From Urechis unicinctus (lineage: Eukaryota; Annelida; Polychaeta; Xenopneusta; Urechidae), in the NCBI GenBank assembly GCA_034190875.2, contig CM067349.1, forward strand, positions 2,320,624-2,384,623: DNA of 64,000 nucleotides, read 5' to 3'. Every line of letters starts with the position of its first letter. Position 1 is the first letter of the stretch. The position numbers and the translations under genes are program-made. Below the pieces are notes generated by a model. The model worked only from the letters and a program-made list of their open reading frames with translations. It was not told where the DNA came from and ran no database searches. Shown here piece by piece: positions 51,495 to 64,000 of this stretch.

Positions 51495-54400
51495 ATTACT
51501 TTGATTGAGACACATAAAAGGCATAAGACTGGCACATGCTGCATAATGAAACAACATAGTTGCGAGTTTGACAAGGAAACGCTTGCATCAATTCCGACGA
51601 TCAATATCGTCGACTAAACGTATACAAAAAACTAGTAGCCATCCCGGAAACTCTCCCCTGCAAGCATTGCCCATGAAACCGCACAAGGGCGGTACAAGCA
51701 ATATACAAGCAAGATAAGCTAACACTTGCAGCATTTGAAGCGATCATAATACATGTGTCAACGTATAAACACAGGGCAAAATACTCCCTTATTTTGTCAA
51801 AATACGCTATGTGAAGGCTGCGATCAAGATCTTACGACTTAATTTCACCCGAGTCTAACGGCGTGCAATCTAACACCAAATAGATAGCCGTTTATGCACA
51901 ATACATAGCCGAAGATTACTGGTTACATTTCACGTTTTGTTTGCGTTTGGTTGCCATACTAATACTTTTGGTGGACAAACATCGTTTTGTCCGTAACAGC
52001 TAGTCAACTTAACTGTGTTTTAAAAACACATCAGTTTGGGCAAAAAAACAGGCAACAAAACCGTAACATATTAATATGAGATATTGATTCTGACCTTAAC
52101 CAATAAGAGAACAATCGTGCCTACACATTGATTGAATGATCCGTTAATTAGGATTACACTATAACCAAATCCAGGGCTTGATTTAACAACCTCCCAAAAT
52201 AAAAGGCCCATAACGTCTCTTGTGCATTAGTTGCGTGGTAGGCAGATCATCTTAAAGGTACACAACGCTAATGCAAGCTTAGTAATACCATGTGCTATTC
52301 TCCAAAAACGATTTTATGCTTGCCGTTACTTCGAATGTTGAACCGTGTAAGCTGTGCTATTCGTGCCTGGGTATTTCATTCACCCGGGAAAAAATTGTAA
52401 CTAATGTCGCAGCACAGCTGAAACACTGGAGTTGAGACATCTAATGGAATTTATTATGCTAGCTATCCTTGTTTACTTCACAACTTCAAAAATTCGTTTG
52501 TGATTATAACGTCAATAAAAGACCACAATCTCAGAAGTCCGAGCATGAAGCAGAACAATGTTGATGACTGCCCATTTGTGCGCTTGACAATAGCTAGTAG
52601 CAGCGGTTATATAGGCTTTGCATCCACTACTGTGCAGCTCAAATACACTTACAGTATTACGGGGACAATAGTAAGTGTTTTTGTTGTCCATATTATGCGA
52701 GAGTATTAGTTATTATTTGCTAACTGCTCATTAATGTAGCAATAAGAATGCCACGGGTTTGCACTCATTCATATTATGCATTACAATATTTCGATGGCCA
52801 AACCATATTTTCTTCGGCATTTCGTAACAAAATGGCTTCGCACAGGTATAATACGCATGGAGAACCACGCAAGGTAAGCGAATTTACCAGATCATGTACC
52901 ATCAGATTGTTAATCTCATGTATATTTATAAACATCGGCTATGACGAATTATGAAAACGGTGGCTGCAACACATTGTAAGCATTCATTTATGTTTCTTAG
53001 CCACTGGCGCCATGACACCCAAACATCTGATCCCGTTTAAATGTTGCGGCTATATATGACGAAACATAACGAGACACTGATTATCTCCACATCAAGATAG
53101 CTGATATAGTTTTTTCTCCCCATGCTTTGCTTTTAACGAAAGTCATACTTGAATCGAAATGTGCGTCAGTAATGCAGATAATACAGAGACATCACAATCA
53201 GAACTCGCCGCACGTCTGAAATGGTTACTCTAACGATAATACTGACTGCAATGATGGTTGGTTAAGTTTGTAGCTTTGGAAGGTCCAAATGGTCACGAGG
53301 CAATGACTTAAAGGACGTGATTACGAGCATTCTTCCTTTTTTTTGCCGCAGTCACTCAGACTTAACGTTCATTGCTATGCTGTTATAATGCATCTCTATA
53401 AAAGGGCTGCAGAGAAGAAGGGGACAGGGTCGGTTGATGGCATTTACCAACATTATCAACTCGATTATATTACCAAACGGCTTTGCGGAGCTCTATAGCA
53501 CTACAATAATCGGTAAAGGTACTACTGATTGACCACAGTGCATGTGGTGCTAAAATATCGTGCAGGGTCAACAGAGCGGCGGCAAAGCACAACCGATTAC
53601 AACAATAGCTTTTCGTAAGATGCTACAATCTTTCCAGGTATTTCATTTTGCATATCTCTCAGAAAGGTAATGAGGTCTATGGCATTTTCTACAGCATTAC
53701 GTTCATTAGCCTCGAACTTCCGCCATGTAATTTATTCTCATTAAGAACGCTTGGCACAATGTGGAAATACCTTTGCTGTCTCGTATGTGAAGCAATATCT
53801 TGCCTGAACACAATCGCGCTTTCAGCAATCTCACATTTATAGAAGACTTATATTGTATAGATGTTGTTTGGCTCTATCTATAATTGCAGCAAAACTATAA
53901 TCCTACTTTTATCACGTAGACCCAACCCCAGCAGCGCTTAACATGCTGTAGTGTACATTTTATGCCATGAGCTATATAGGCTGATTGAGAGTCTATGCAA
54001 CACACACTTTTGCGTACGAAAACTTACCATTGTTCCTATAGATTCGCACTGCATACGGTAGCTTTATACGGAGCAGGCGATGCACAAAAGGGACAATAGT
54101 CAGCGAATCAACTGAACCAGCTGCGCTGCAAACCGGTATATAAAATATCAAGCCAAAATTAAGTCCATCATAGCGTTTTATCTCCTGGACGTACTCATGC
54201 GCTTTCAGTACTCTAAAGACATACTAACGCCGAATTCGGCTTCATATTTATTTGCATGTATGGTCGCGTCAGGTCCTGTCGCACATTGAAGTGAAAAGTT
54301 CTCAGTTTCGAGTAATTTGGGTTCTATGAGCTACAAATATACAGGATTGTAGATTGTATCACTCCTACAGTTTGAGGATCGATTAGATACTGACGGCGGC

Positions 54401-55272
54401 ATAGCTTCGTTAACTCATGTAATTTGCCTAAGTTGAGGGGCAGCCCCTTTGAAGACGGAATATGAAGCATTCTTATAAAACTGCATTAGTTCAATCCGTG
54501 TGGACTTTCTTTGACCCTATCTTTGTGGTACGTTACATTATTTAGCGATGTATCTAACGCACCACCAGCTTTAATCACCATGACCTGATCAAGGTTACAT
54601 AGCTGTGGTGGAGCAATAGATCATCCTCTCTGCTGAACACGTTATTTAGCGTGAATAACCACAAGAAAAAAACACTAGTAATTTACAGCATAAAATGACA
54701 TGGTAATATAAGATTAAACGCAAACTTCCCACGCCCCCATTTCCCCCGAAAAGGCATTACATTAACACCCATTACGATGTCACGAGTAGGAGATATATTA
54801 TCTATCGCTCTCCGAATACCACAGCCAGTTGCACTAACTTTCGACAACAGCTGACATGACATGCAGCTTATGCTGTGATCTGGCTGTACTGTGTCTGGTC
54901 TTGCCATCGGCAGGGGGTACAGTCGGAGTGGAAGTAATATGGAGGGTTAGGTTGACATTCCTGGCTAGCAGTTTATTCGCGTGTCCAAATATACATATCA
55001 TATAATAGCGTAGAAACCTGCATTGAATTAATAGATTTTTAGTCAAAAAGATAAGGCCACGATAATAATCTTATGTGGTTCTTTGCTTTTCTACTTCAAC
55101 GTTCATCATGCGTCCATCAGTCTTAAAGGCCCAATCGAATAAATAGTAGGTTACTGTGTATGACCAGGTTTTGCGCCGCTTATTGCTCTAATTAGGTTGA
55201 GGTTATTGTATGTCTTACATTGACTGCTTTTACGTATCTATGTTTCACGAGCCGCACTATCCAAAATGATTA
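51495..55272 (+). repeat. Large tandem duplication, unit 2
   Basis: Second unit, about 33 bp longer than the first. The main difference is a 31-bp segment near 53660-53690 (AGAAAGGTAATGAGGTCTAT within it) absent from unit 1 near 49911; unit 1 has GGCGCTCTC near 50975 that unit 2 lacks. Both joints carry ATTA. Confidence 0.98.
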
Positions 55273-57499
55273 TGGTCCTTGCATTGCAATTATCCTCGCA
55301 AATCGATAATCCCATCTCGATGCTTATAGCTGCACTCGACTAGGTAGTGTCCATGAATCTGTACACCATTTTCTACAATTGAATAATTATCTGCTCTGGA
55401 ATTAAGGGTTCACATTTTCACATATATATTCCACTTCAATAGGAACCTCAATATTGGACGCGTGCACCTTTAGCCCATTATGTCCGAGATTTTGCACATT
55501 TAAGCATCAATAGCACAATAGTGATGTTCTGATCATTTTGCCAGCAGTATCTACCTAGAATTGGGAGGTTACGGATTGAGATCTGAAGTTTGGTGCGCTA
55601 CATGTGACACAAAACAAAAACGACACACATTCACTGCACCTGAGTATAAAAGTGTATATACACAGAAACGAGAAGTCAACGTACCACATTAAATGATCCA
55701 CTAAACAGATCCCACTGAGATATGTTATCATTATCTCTATCGTAGGAATGTTCAGCTTACTCAACAATAGGGTGGACATTATAGAGCAATTCATTTCACG
55801 CTCTAAAGCCGCTGGGACGTTCGCTCCCCGTGTAAATGATCAAGTGGGTAGTTAACGAATCTTGAAGTGGTAATGAGGCGATAACTCCAACTTCACACAC
55901 GGGACCACTCCTCTTTTATCGCCGCCGTTATTTAGACGTCGCTTCCATTACTGCGCTGCTACAATGTATCTGCTTCAACAGGGCAGGCACAGCAGGGGGT
56001 GTCTGCACCTAGAAATAGTATTCACATGAACTGCCTAGCAGCAATCACACAAACTGCATAGCAGAACCCGACTGGGCTCGATTTAACAAGAACGACACTT
56101 ACCAATGGCTGCATGGTGTGTGGTACGAATGCCTTTCACAGTGTTATTGTAATTCACCGAGATCCCACTCAGGTGCGTATAGACTAAAAGTGGAAAAGCC
56201 CAACATATTGCCAAACTAACGATTCCTACGATGTTACATTCTTCCGTGAGATTGCTGCTACGGTCATATATACGGGCCCACGTCATGGCTACCATGACCT
56301 TTTCTACATCTCATGTATTGATGGGTTTGGTGTTGTTTAAGTTATCAGTTAAGTTATTGGGTAAAATGCAACTGTATGTTTACAATACTTCAGCAATGCG
56401 AGGGTAGATGAACTATTTATTGCTGTCAGCTTATTCATGATTACAAAGATACATTAAGACAGCTACTACAATGTTTTACACAATGTCAACATACATGTTT
56501 GTGCCCTTCGTATTCCTGATACCATGTTCTGATAGATATCAAGATATGAATACTTAACATACACTGTCCGATTACTCTGATTATCAAAATCGGCCATCCA
56601 TCCTCTTTTGGTCTGTACACATGACCCATCCTTTATTGAAGAATAGATACTGAGTGCCACGCAGTTCCTTCTTGTAAATTTCATGCTCAGAAAATTAGCC
56701 GATCGCACTTTTAAGCCCTGCCATGTAAGCTATGGTGATCTTACAAGATATGAAGTAATAATAAATCCTAAAGCTTATGAAGATAAAAAGCCTGTTCCTT
56801 CCAACTTATTTCGATAAGCGCTAACCACCTCGTCAGATTGATTGATCAATTATACTGAGCAGTTGAACATGTGGCAACAGGATATAAAGAGCTAACATAC
56901 CCAAAATTGTAATAGTCACTTATTAGCGCATTTACGGCCTTGACATTTCCCTTCATCATCTGTATTTGGTTCTTTGCGATATACATATATAAGCATCAGT
57001 CGCAAACATTCGGTCTATGTCGGCACCATGCGCTGATGCATGTGCTCAACTATTGCTGATCACCTTAGGGAGAATTCCACATATTTGCTGTGACGTAAAT
57101 GAAATAAGTGATCATCATATGGGGTCGTTCCAGCGTTCGTCTCAGCCAGGAAGCTGGGCGTTCGATAGTTTACCCCAATCAGTATACAGCTGCGCATACC
57201 GATACAAGTAGTATAGGTCCTCATCCGCATCGCTTAACTACACATAATGTAGATTATATGACATCCAGATGTAGTTTGGCGTGTGTCACTTATAACTGAC
57301 ATCCTAATGAAAAGGATAATATATTAGTTTATCTTATAAATAAAAGACGACTATTCCCCAATATGGTTTGACACCACGAATTGTGTAGTTCTATGATATG
57401 AAAAGCGAACGGGTTTTCGTCAACAACACGGGAAATAGATGACTTTCTCTAATTGCATGTATTTAGGTTCTTGTGTAAATCCTGGGAAATAACAATTCT
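55273..57499. other. AT-rich DNA without recognised features
   Basis: No supported gene. Confidence 0.45.
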
Positions 57500-58090
57500 T
57501 CGTTCGCCCTGAATATCTATTTATCACACGCCGCGCTGTAATATGACGCACTAGTAATTATAATGAAGCTAACTACAAATTAGTTCAGTAAATGCACAGT
57601 GATAGCTGCTTTGCATAAAAGACTCCACGATGAGGTTGATAAAGGTGATGTCTGTCCTTAATAGACGCGCCAAGGCCATCTTGTAGCTTTAATTCAGCAG
57701 CTACTGTATGTTCATTTATCTGATCCATTAAGTGTTAACATAGACGCAGGAGATGCGTAGGATATAAACTTCACCAGTGGGTGGCTCTGGAAGTTGCGCT
57801 GATTAGCTGTTCATACAATCTCGGTAAAACAGTAGGCCATCATAACGTTCATTGTAAATGGAATGCAATAGTCGTCATAACGCGCATGTCTTTTAACCAA
57901 ACACACATATGCAGGTATGAGCGAATCAAATCCTGCCACAGTATTATGCGATAATTTATATCTCAGCAGTTCATTGTGTGCGATGTACTACAGGTTTCTT
58001 ATTTGTGTCACTCCTTCAGTAAGATGATTTATCTGATGTTGAAATCGATATACCCTCGCTCTGTAAGTCCATGTATGATTGCTTATATAA
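57500..58090 (+). repeat. Dispersed repeat family C, copy 2
   Basis: Partner of 33480-34150. Confidence 0.85.
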
Positions 58091-58760
58091 ACGCACAGAT
58101 AATATACTGACCGGGCTCTTGCGTCGTCAAATATTTCATTGTACTTGTAACTATTGTTTTGTATCCCTCGACGGATTAGTGCAATCATTGCCTGAATTGT
58201 ATTTGTATGCATAAATCATTAACTCGTTACGCACGGTAATTATGATAGCAACACAGATTGTTGCTGGTACTGTCGACCTGTAAAATGTATCGCATGCTAG
58301 GTATAGAAAGGTAACATTATGACATATGAAAAAATCGGCTGCCACGTTGATTTCTGTTCTTAAATTCATGGATCAACTCAAACTCAAAATTGGAACAGCG
58401 GCACACAAGTTGTGGACCCTTCCAACCGCACGAAAACTACTGTATATATATCTTTATGGTATAGTCACAAAATGTCACGAGACAAAACTTGTGTAAAAAG
58501 CATCTGAGCCCACTTCTATCCCCCTGCAACACCAAACATGTGTTATCTAATAGCTTATATATGTTGTAATAATCGCTACTGCCTAAGTGTGAAGCGTAGT
58601 TCAACTTGGGGTATAAAATACAGGTGACATAATATGCGGACAACCCCTTTGCAAGTTCATACGTAGTGGATAAGACCAATTGTGCTACTAACGAAACTGG
58701 GAATGATTTTAGGCAAAGGCTACAGCATAATGTGTGTGACGTAGTCTCTTAAGAAGCTAA
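58091..58760. other. AT-rich DNA without recognised features
   Basis: No supported gene. Confidence 0.45.
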
Positions 58761-58809
58761 GGTTATATGAGCCTTGCGTCCAAAACTGCGTTGCTTCAAA
58801 GTATATGTA
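58761..58809 (-). repeat. Short inverted partner of 25331-25379 (family H)
   Basis: Reverse-complement match of 49 bp with a few mismatches, 33 kb from its partner. Confidence 0.8.
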
Positions 58810-59249
58810 TTGAAGGGGCAGCATTTACAAGTTGCTTTTCCACTTGGCTGCATTAGGAGACAGCATTCACTGGATAATATGTCGAAACTTCAGCGCAAAG
58901 TTCCAACCATTGGCAATTAAATCGACACTTGCGACAGGCCACATAGCGTGTGGTCCCAGTCCCTGTTAGTACTGCAGTTTAGCGATTATGCGCAGGAATA
59001 CACCCCAATGCGCCGAAAATAGGCATAGCAAATTACCTCAATAACTGTACGCAGGATTGACGTGTTTCCATGAGACTGATTTTATTGCCACTCAATATCG
59101 CTTTTCGTTGCTCTATAAGCCAACATTATTGCTTTCATAACCTTTTTCTGTAGAATTCTTGTCTATACCTTTTCATTTCTGGCAAATATATAATGTCGGA
59201 TTTCTGAGGCATCGCATATAATGAATATATCGTTGGTGATCTGAACAGA

Positions 59250-59322
59250 TGTTTATGAGACATTTACCGTATCTGTTGCGATGATAAAAGTGCTGCTATA
59301 CTCCTCATTTTGGGAGCAAATT
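59250..59322 (+). repeat. Repeat flanking AT block, left copy
   Basis: Matches 60439-60505 in the same orientation (GTTTATGAGAC, ATAAAAGTGCT and GGAGC-AAT anchors). The pair brackets the AT block at 59325-60065. Confidence 0.65.
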
Positions 59323-59324
59323 AT

Positions 59325-59331
59325 ATTTATA

Positions 59332-59395
<64 letters not shown>

Positions 59396-59442
59396 TTATA
59401 TAAATATATATATATATCTATTTATCTATATATATATATTTT

Positions 59443-59482
<40 letters not shown>

Positions 59483-60065
59483 GATAAATATATTTATATA
59501 TAAATATATATATATACATATTTATATACATATACGAATATATATATATATGTATATATATAAAGGCATATATATATGTATATATGCATGTATGAAACTA
59601 TATATATGCATATATAAATACAACTATATATATATATCGCTATATATATATACACGCATATATATATATATATATGTATATGCAAATATATATACATATA
59701 TTTATATAAACGTATGTATCTATATAAACATGTATGTATTATTATATATACATATATAAGTATAAATAAATGTATATATAGAATTGTATATGTTCATATA
59801 TATGTGTAAACCTACGTGTATTTGTTCATTTATTCGTATATATATGAATATATATATACATATATACCTAGACATATATAAACATATACATATATATACA
59901 TATATGTAATATATATAAATATATATATATATTATATATATATATGCATATTTATATACATATATTTAAACATATATATCTGTATGCATGTATATTTACT
60001 TATACCCTTATATAAGCATATATTTGTGTATATTTGTACGTAGGCGTGTGTTAGTGTGTGTGGTG
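59325..60065. repeat. Degenerate AT-rich microsatellite block
   Basis: A pure (AT)n run at about 59337-59390, then interrupted AT/TATG repeats to about 60020, ending in a TG-rich patch (60045-60075). Ile-Tyr open frames here are simple-sequence frames. Confidence 0.97.
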
Positions 60066-60438
60066 TGTGTGTGATTGTAACTACAAACGTTTATCTTTGC
60101 TCGATCATGTATGCCATACAATACGGCCTTAATGTCGGCTGCACAGCATCGGTTGCACAGCATCGGTAAAGTTCAATTATCGATCTGTTTGCTTATTCAA
60201 AACTTTCGTAGTCATCTTGTGTCTGTCTACATAGCGCTGAATACTTTGTCAGTCTGCATAGATATATGGTCTCAATGGCTACGAATGAGGATACGATAGT
60301 TGGTAATGATGGGCCCTCATGCAGGAATAGCTGCTACAAGGCCTATTAAGGGTAGCATCTAAATAATTCACCAACTGTGGAGATCGGATAGGACCGATAA
60401 ATGTGCGATCTACAACTGACATGTTAAAACTTATCATC

Positions 60439-60505
60439 GTTTATGAGACCGATTCTGTGGCATGAATAAAAGTGCTTCTTAATGCCTTATTGTTGGAGCG
60501 AATTT
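60439..60505 (+). repeat. Repeat flanking AT block, right copy
   Basis: Partner of 59250-59322. Confidence 0.65.
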
Positions 60506-60649
60506 GCCACCCTGGGATATAAAATCACGGGTGAACAAACTTCAAGTAGGTACCTGCAGAGTCACTTATATTTTGCTCTATCGTGTAACACTGTTAATAA
60601 AACCCGCTCAATACGAGCCATTGCTATATGAAATCATCCCTATCTGTCG

Positions 60650-60930
60650 CCATCGAAGTGCCAGTTTTTAGCTCCAGAGATAAAATTATCTGTCTATGGA
60701 ATCGCCTGTTTATGGCTCTATTCTTCAATTGAAATCGGTCGTTTCAGACTTGTCTATTTATGGCTCCATGTAGTTATGGAAGAGTCAACATATAATTGTC
60801 AGTTTTGGGTTCAATGGATCGATTGCAAGCTTTCCTCCTGGTGAAACTGTATGTCGATCTATGACATTTTCACTATTGGAGTGCCACTAATGAATCCATG
60901 CAGTTATTACTAGCAGTGTCATTAAAAGTG
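60650..60930 (+). repeat. Weak minisatellite-like region
   Basis: Loosely repeated phrases (TTTATGGCTC, TCCATG-AGTTAT, GTGCCA, TTGTC) at irregular spacing. Similar phrases occur near 19440-19530. A heavily decayed tandem array is plausible. Confidence 0.35.
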
Positions 60931-62420
60931 TCAAATTACACAGTATTATGCTTCCAAATGCCATTTCAGTCTGAATCAAGGCTTAGGCTTGTGGCAGCCT
61001 TCATAGCGACACCACACATGCTGTCCAACAAGGCATGAATTGACTGTAAAGGTGATGGCGGTATCACACATTCAATCAATGGTGCACCAGAACCTAAGCC
61101 GGTATGATGATAGACATGGGAAGGAATTACAAATGGCTTCGTCGTTGCGCAATATTTGTTACGATCTACCATGAGACTCACTTACGAGGAATCGTTTCTG
61201 TCATTTTTTGGATCGTATAGCTCATGGCTGGATATCATGTTTGGCGGCTGTCCATTATCTGTCCAAAATAAAGATAACTATATTAAGCATTGAATTCCGT
61301 GATCTGTGAAGTATGCAAAGGGTTCAGCCATTTCAATTTGCTTGTGAGATGGAACGACGAGGGGTATTTATTATCTAGCATTGCAAGTCTGTTAAATGCA
61401 TAGCGACTGATACAACATTCAAGCAAATGTGCTGTAATCTATTAATCCTGTATTTTCAATCCTGTCGTTTTTGTCTTTTGTTGGAATAATCGAAGGCGTC
61501 ACAGATGTATCTAAAACATCCGTTTTGTACCAGGTTTATCAATGTTTACAGTTTATAGACAACGCAGTTTGATATGCCCTCAGACACACTCTTCAACACT
61601 AATTCGTCTATAATACTTGTCATTTTGAGGAAAAATATTAAAACCGAAATCGCGGGTGTGATACAAGAATACGCTGCTGTACCAGTAAGTGGATTATTTC
61701 GAGGTTACCGTGGCAATATAGTAAACATCAGTCAGGTAGTTTTGGATTTATTGAGACAGTGACTTAACCATACAAGTACCCATCATATACATCAAATCCT
61801 CGAGGTGAATGCTTCGAACTGACAAATCGTGATGCGACCTTAATGCACACTCTTAAAAGTCTCAACCACCATTTATATTAGTTGCATCTGCAGTAAATCA
61901 CTTTGAGATGTGCCGTAAACTGTTCGCGGGCGTCTTTTACGTTGTTCAGCTTGATGGCCTTTTTTAATTGATTTTACTAAAATAATCATTATCATGCGTG
62001 ACATTCTCGGAAAATCATTGCCGCTAAAGTTTTCATGAGTAATATAGTCGCCGTTCGAATCGTGTAGAGAGTCGTTATATTTAAGGTGATCATTGTTTCA
62101 AACCGCCTACTCACAAATGGATAACAGCATACCATAATAAGATTTGTAAACATAGTTGGGAGCCTTAAAATGAATTCAGAAACCAGAGAAATTCTAGTTA
62201 ATAGCACCATTTTCAACTCTAGGACCAGGCACATTTTTAGCAAACGTTTAATCAAATGATGCTATCTGTAATCAAGCAATATGAACTGTTTCACGCTGCA
62301 ATTCATCTGCTTTTTCCTCGACGTTTATAGTAATTTGTAGAACCCAAATAGATTTTCTTACGCAGCCCATTAAACGGGAACGTATTCGCTGGGTTCTTTT
62401 AATTACTAAATGTAATTTGT
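60931..62420. other. AT-rich DNA without recognised features
   Basis: No supported gene; only short open frames. Confidence 0.45.
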
Positions 62421-62796
62421 TTAATGGCAATGTTAAATCAAGTTAGTACAAATATGTCTTTTATGTGGATGGCCTTAATTGTTGCGCCACTAAGTGACCA
62501 GATGTGTTTATTTTTAGCAAAGGGAGGGACTCTTAAATATGTGGTGTGTATTCGGGCAATGTACGATGGACGATGCTACATTCTATCCATGTCGCTTTAC
62601 TATCCATCATTTTTATATAAAGCGAACTCCATATGCTATGAATGGCTTCTAGCAGTATTTAGTTACAACCATATGCGTAAGAACGAGGATCAACTTAGAC
62701 ATCCCTTCTAGTAGCTATTTGGTGATGGAAGCCACCATTCATGGATTGTGTGTGTGCAATTCGTCAATGACGATAATGCATTTGCATAATGCTGTT
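62421..62796 (+). repeat. Dispersed repeat family A, copy 2
   Basis: Partner of 9514-9868. This copy has an uninterrupted 95-codon frame (62424-62711) with a hydrophobic N-terminal half containing WMALIVAPLSDQM. In copy 1 the equivalent first ~37 codons are open with mainly conservative differences (S/T, Y/F, L/M, I/V), after which it is broken. Function unknown; coding status unproven. Confidence 0.85.
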
Positions 62797-63559
62797 TAAT
62801 TATCTAGTAAAATAAATTACAACAATATATTAATTAAAAAGGCATTAAAAGTTAACAATGTGTGAAAGCAAAATGATAGGTAATAACAAAGTGTTTGGGA
62901 GCATTTGCTTTTCTTGCATCACCTTTCTCAGTATGAATAAAATGAATTTAACAAATAAAACAATGTGATTACACTGTTGTTCTGTAGATATATCACAGCC
63001 AATCTAAACATGTTATATAACAACATTCGGCATACTCAAACAAACACTGATGGCAGTGTTATCATGAAATAACATGACCTTATCTATCATTGAATAGTCA
63101 TGTTATATGCACCATTGTCATATTTAAAGGTGCATTTTTTTCCCAACAAACGCTATGAGTTGTTCTTTATCCATTTAATAGAACAACTATTTTGGAACCC
63201 ATACAAACCATTCTGTGTTAATAGGGGGTTCCATGTTGGGCTATATTTCTACCGGTTCTCATTGGTTTGTTGACCCCGACAGGCCAAAAGCGAATCGATC
63301 CGGTTTGCAGAGGCTTTCTAGGCCTAAAACAGAGTAGAGTGGCTGCTGAATCTTAAGAACTCTCACAGAAAGAGAAATTGAAGGTATTACACAACTCAGT
63401 TGCTCGAAAAACCTTCATACAATTTTGGTTACAGAGAGCGATTTGCAGACTGGTGCATCTGCCTTCAATGTAGGGAGACGCCTACCCGTGTAGAGTGGTA
63501 ATGTTGATACATTAATACCGCTTGGTACAATAACAACGCCCGTGTCCGGTGACGTTGGG
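62797..63559. other. AT-rich DNA without recognised features
   Basis: No supported gene. Confidence 0.45.
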
Positions 63560-63920
63560 ATGTCGCATCACAATACTCCCATTTCATGAATATTATTCCA
63601 TAAACCAAATCATTCACTAAGGTTATCTTTATCTGTACATTAGGCACATTGACTAAACGGCGAATCGCTCCTTCCACTGACATATACGACTGATTATCTC
63701 GGCAACATCGGCATATCAATCGAGCAACTAAATTTATGAGTAGAACATATCGCAAACCTAATATTAGCAGTAAAATCCAGCGAATCGTTCATCGAGGTGC
63801 AGGTTTTAAATTAGCGTATCTTTGACACGGATCCTATATTTGGTTTGCAAAGAAAATCCTTTCATTTAGTAATAACATTGGGGTATGGGGTACCTCATCA
63901 TACTTTGGATATGCAAACTC
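63560..63920 (+). repeat. Dispersed repeat family D, copy 2
   Basis: Partner of 42236-42600. Confidence 0.9.
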
Positions 63921-64000
63921 ACATATAAGAGGCAGCTAGCTTCGATCACGCAGCTGTGTTAAGCTTCTGTTGCTTTTTGTGGCTTTCTGGATGTGAACTT

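Noticed and set aside
48754-52954. Identical open frames at 48754/52500 and 49002/52748 that look conserved
   Set aside because: Their identity is explained by the recent tandem duplication and extends equally over the surrounding noncoding DNA.

Overview
This window looks like nuclear DNA of an animal. Positions 1-9349 hold a decayed virus-like transposon of the Maverick/Polinton/adintovirus class, visibly richer in G+C than its surroundings. The remaining ~54 kb is AT-rich, gene-poor DNA made of microsatellites, one minisatellite family, many diverged repeat copies and one large recent tandem duplication. The gene set resembles elements I associate with cnidarian and other marine-invertebrate genomes, but the host assignment is an inference of low confidence.

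The element is bracketed by inverted terminal repeats, each carrying three copies of a GAGTCGCAGGGG-like motif in opposite orientation. The left repeat is cut by the window edge; the right one seems to end near 9349. Inside, in order: a protein-primed family B DNA polymerase (+, 302-3360, many stops and frameshifts); a basic unidentified segment (-, 3361-3905); the Walker A half of an A32/FtsK-like packaging ATPase (-, 3908-4141); a coiled-coil plus membrane-segment protein (+, 4254-5083); a tail-anchored unidentified protein (-, 5098-6290); two fibre-like proteins (+, 6296-7003 and 6969-7635); a small helical membrane protein (+, 7632-8232, overlapping the previous stop as ATGA); and a YqaJ/lambda-exonuclease-like nuclease (+, 8270-9181). 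This is a replication, packaging and virion-surface gene set. I could not find an integrase, a maturation protease or a canonical major capsid protein. All large genes are broken, so this is a fossil.

Positions 9350-64000 contain no gene I can defend. They contain: (i) a dispersed family with a ~400-bp unique head followed by a 54-bp minisatellite, present twice (11240-12428 and 28138-29260); (ii) several pairs of diverged repeats scattered over the window; (iii) long AT and CA microsatellites at 12430-14012 and 59325-60065; (iv) a perfect 57-bp tandem duplication at 25372-25487; (v) a 45-bp-arm foldback at 45591-45710; and (vi) a ~3.75-kb near-identical tandem duplication (47750-51494 and 51495-55272) with a 4-bp ATTA microhomology at its joints. 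Short open frames in this region look like chance frames or simple-repeat frames.
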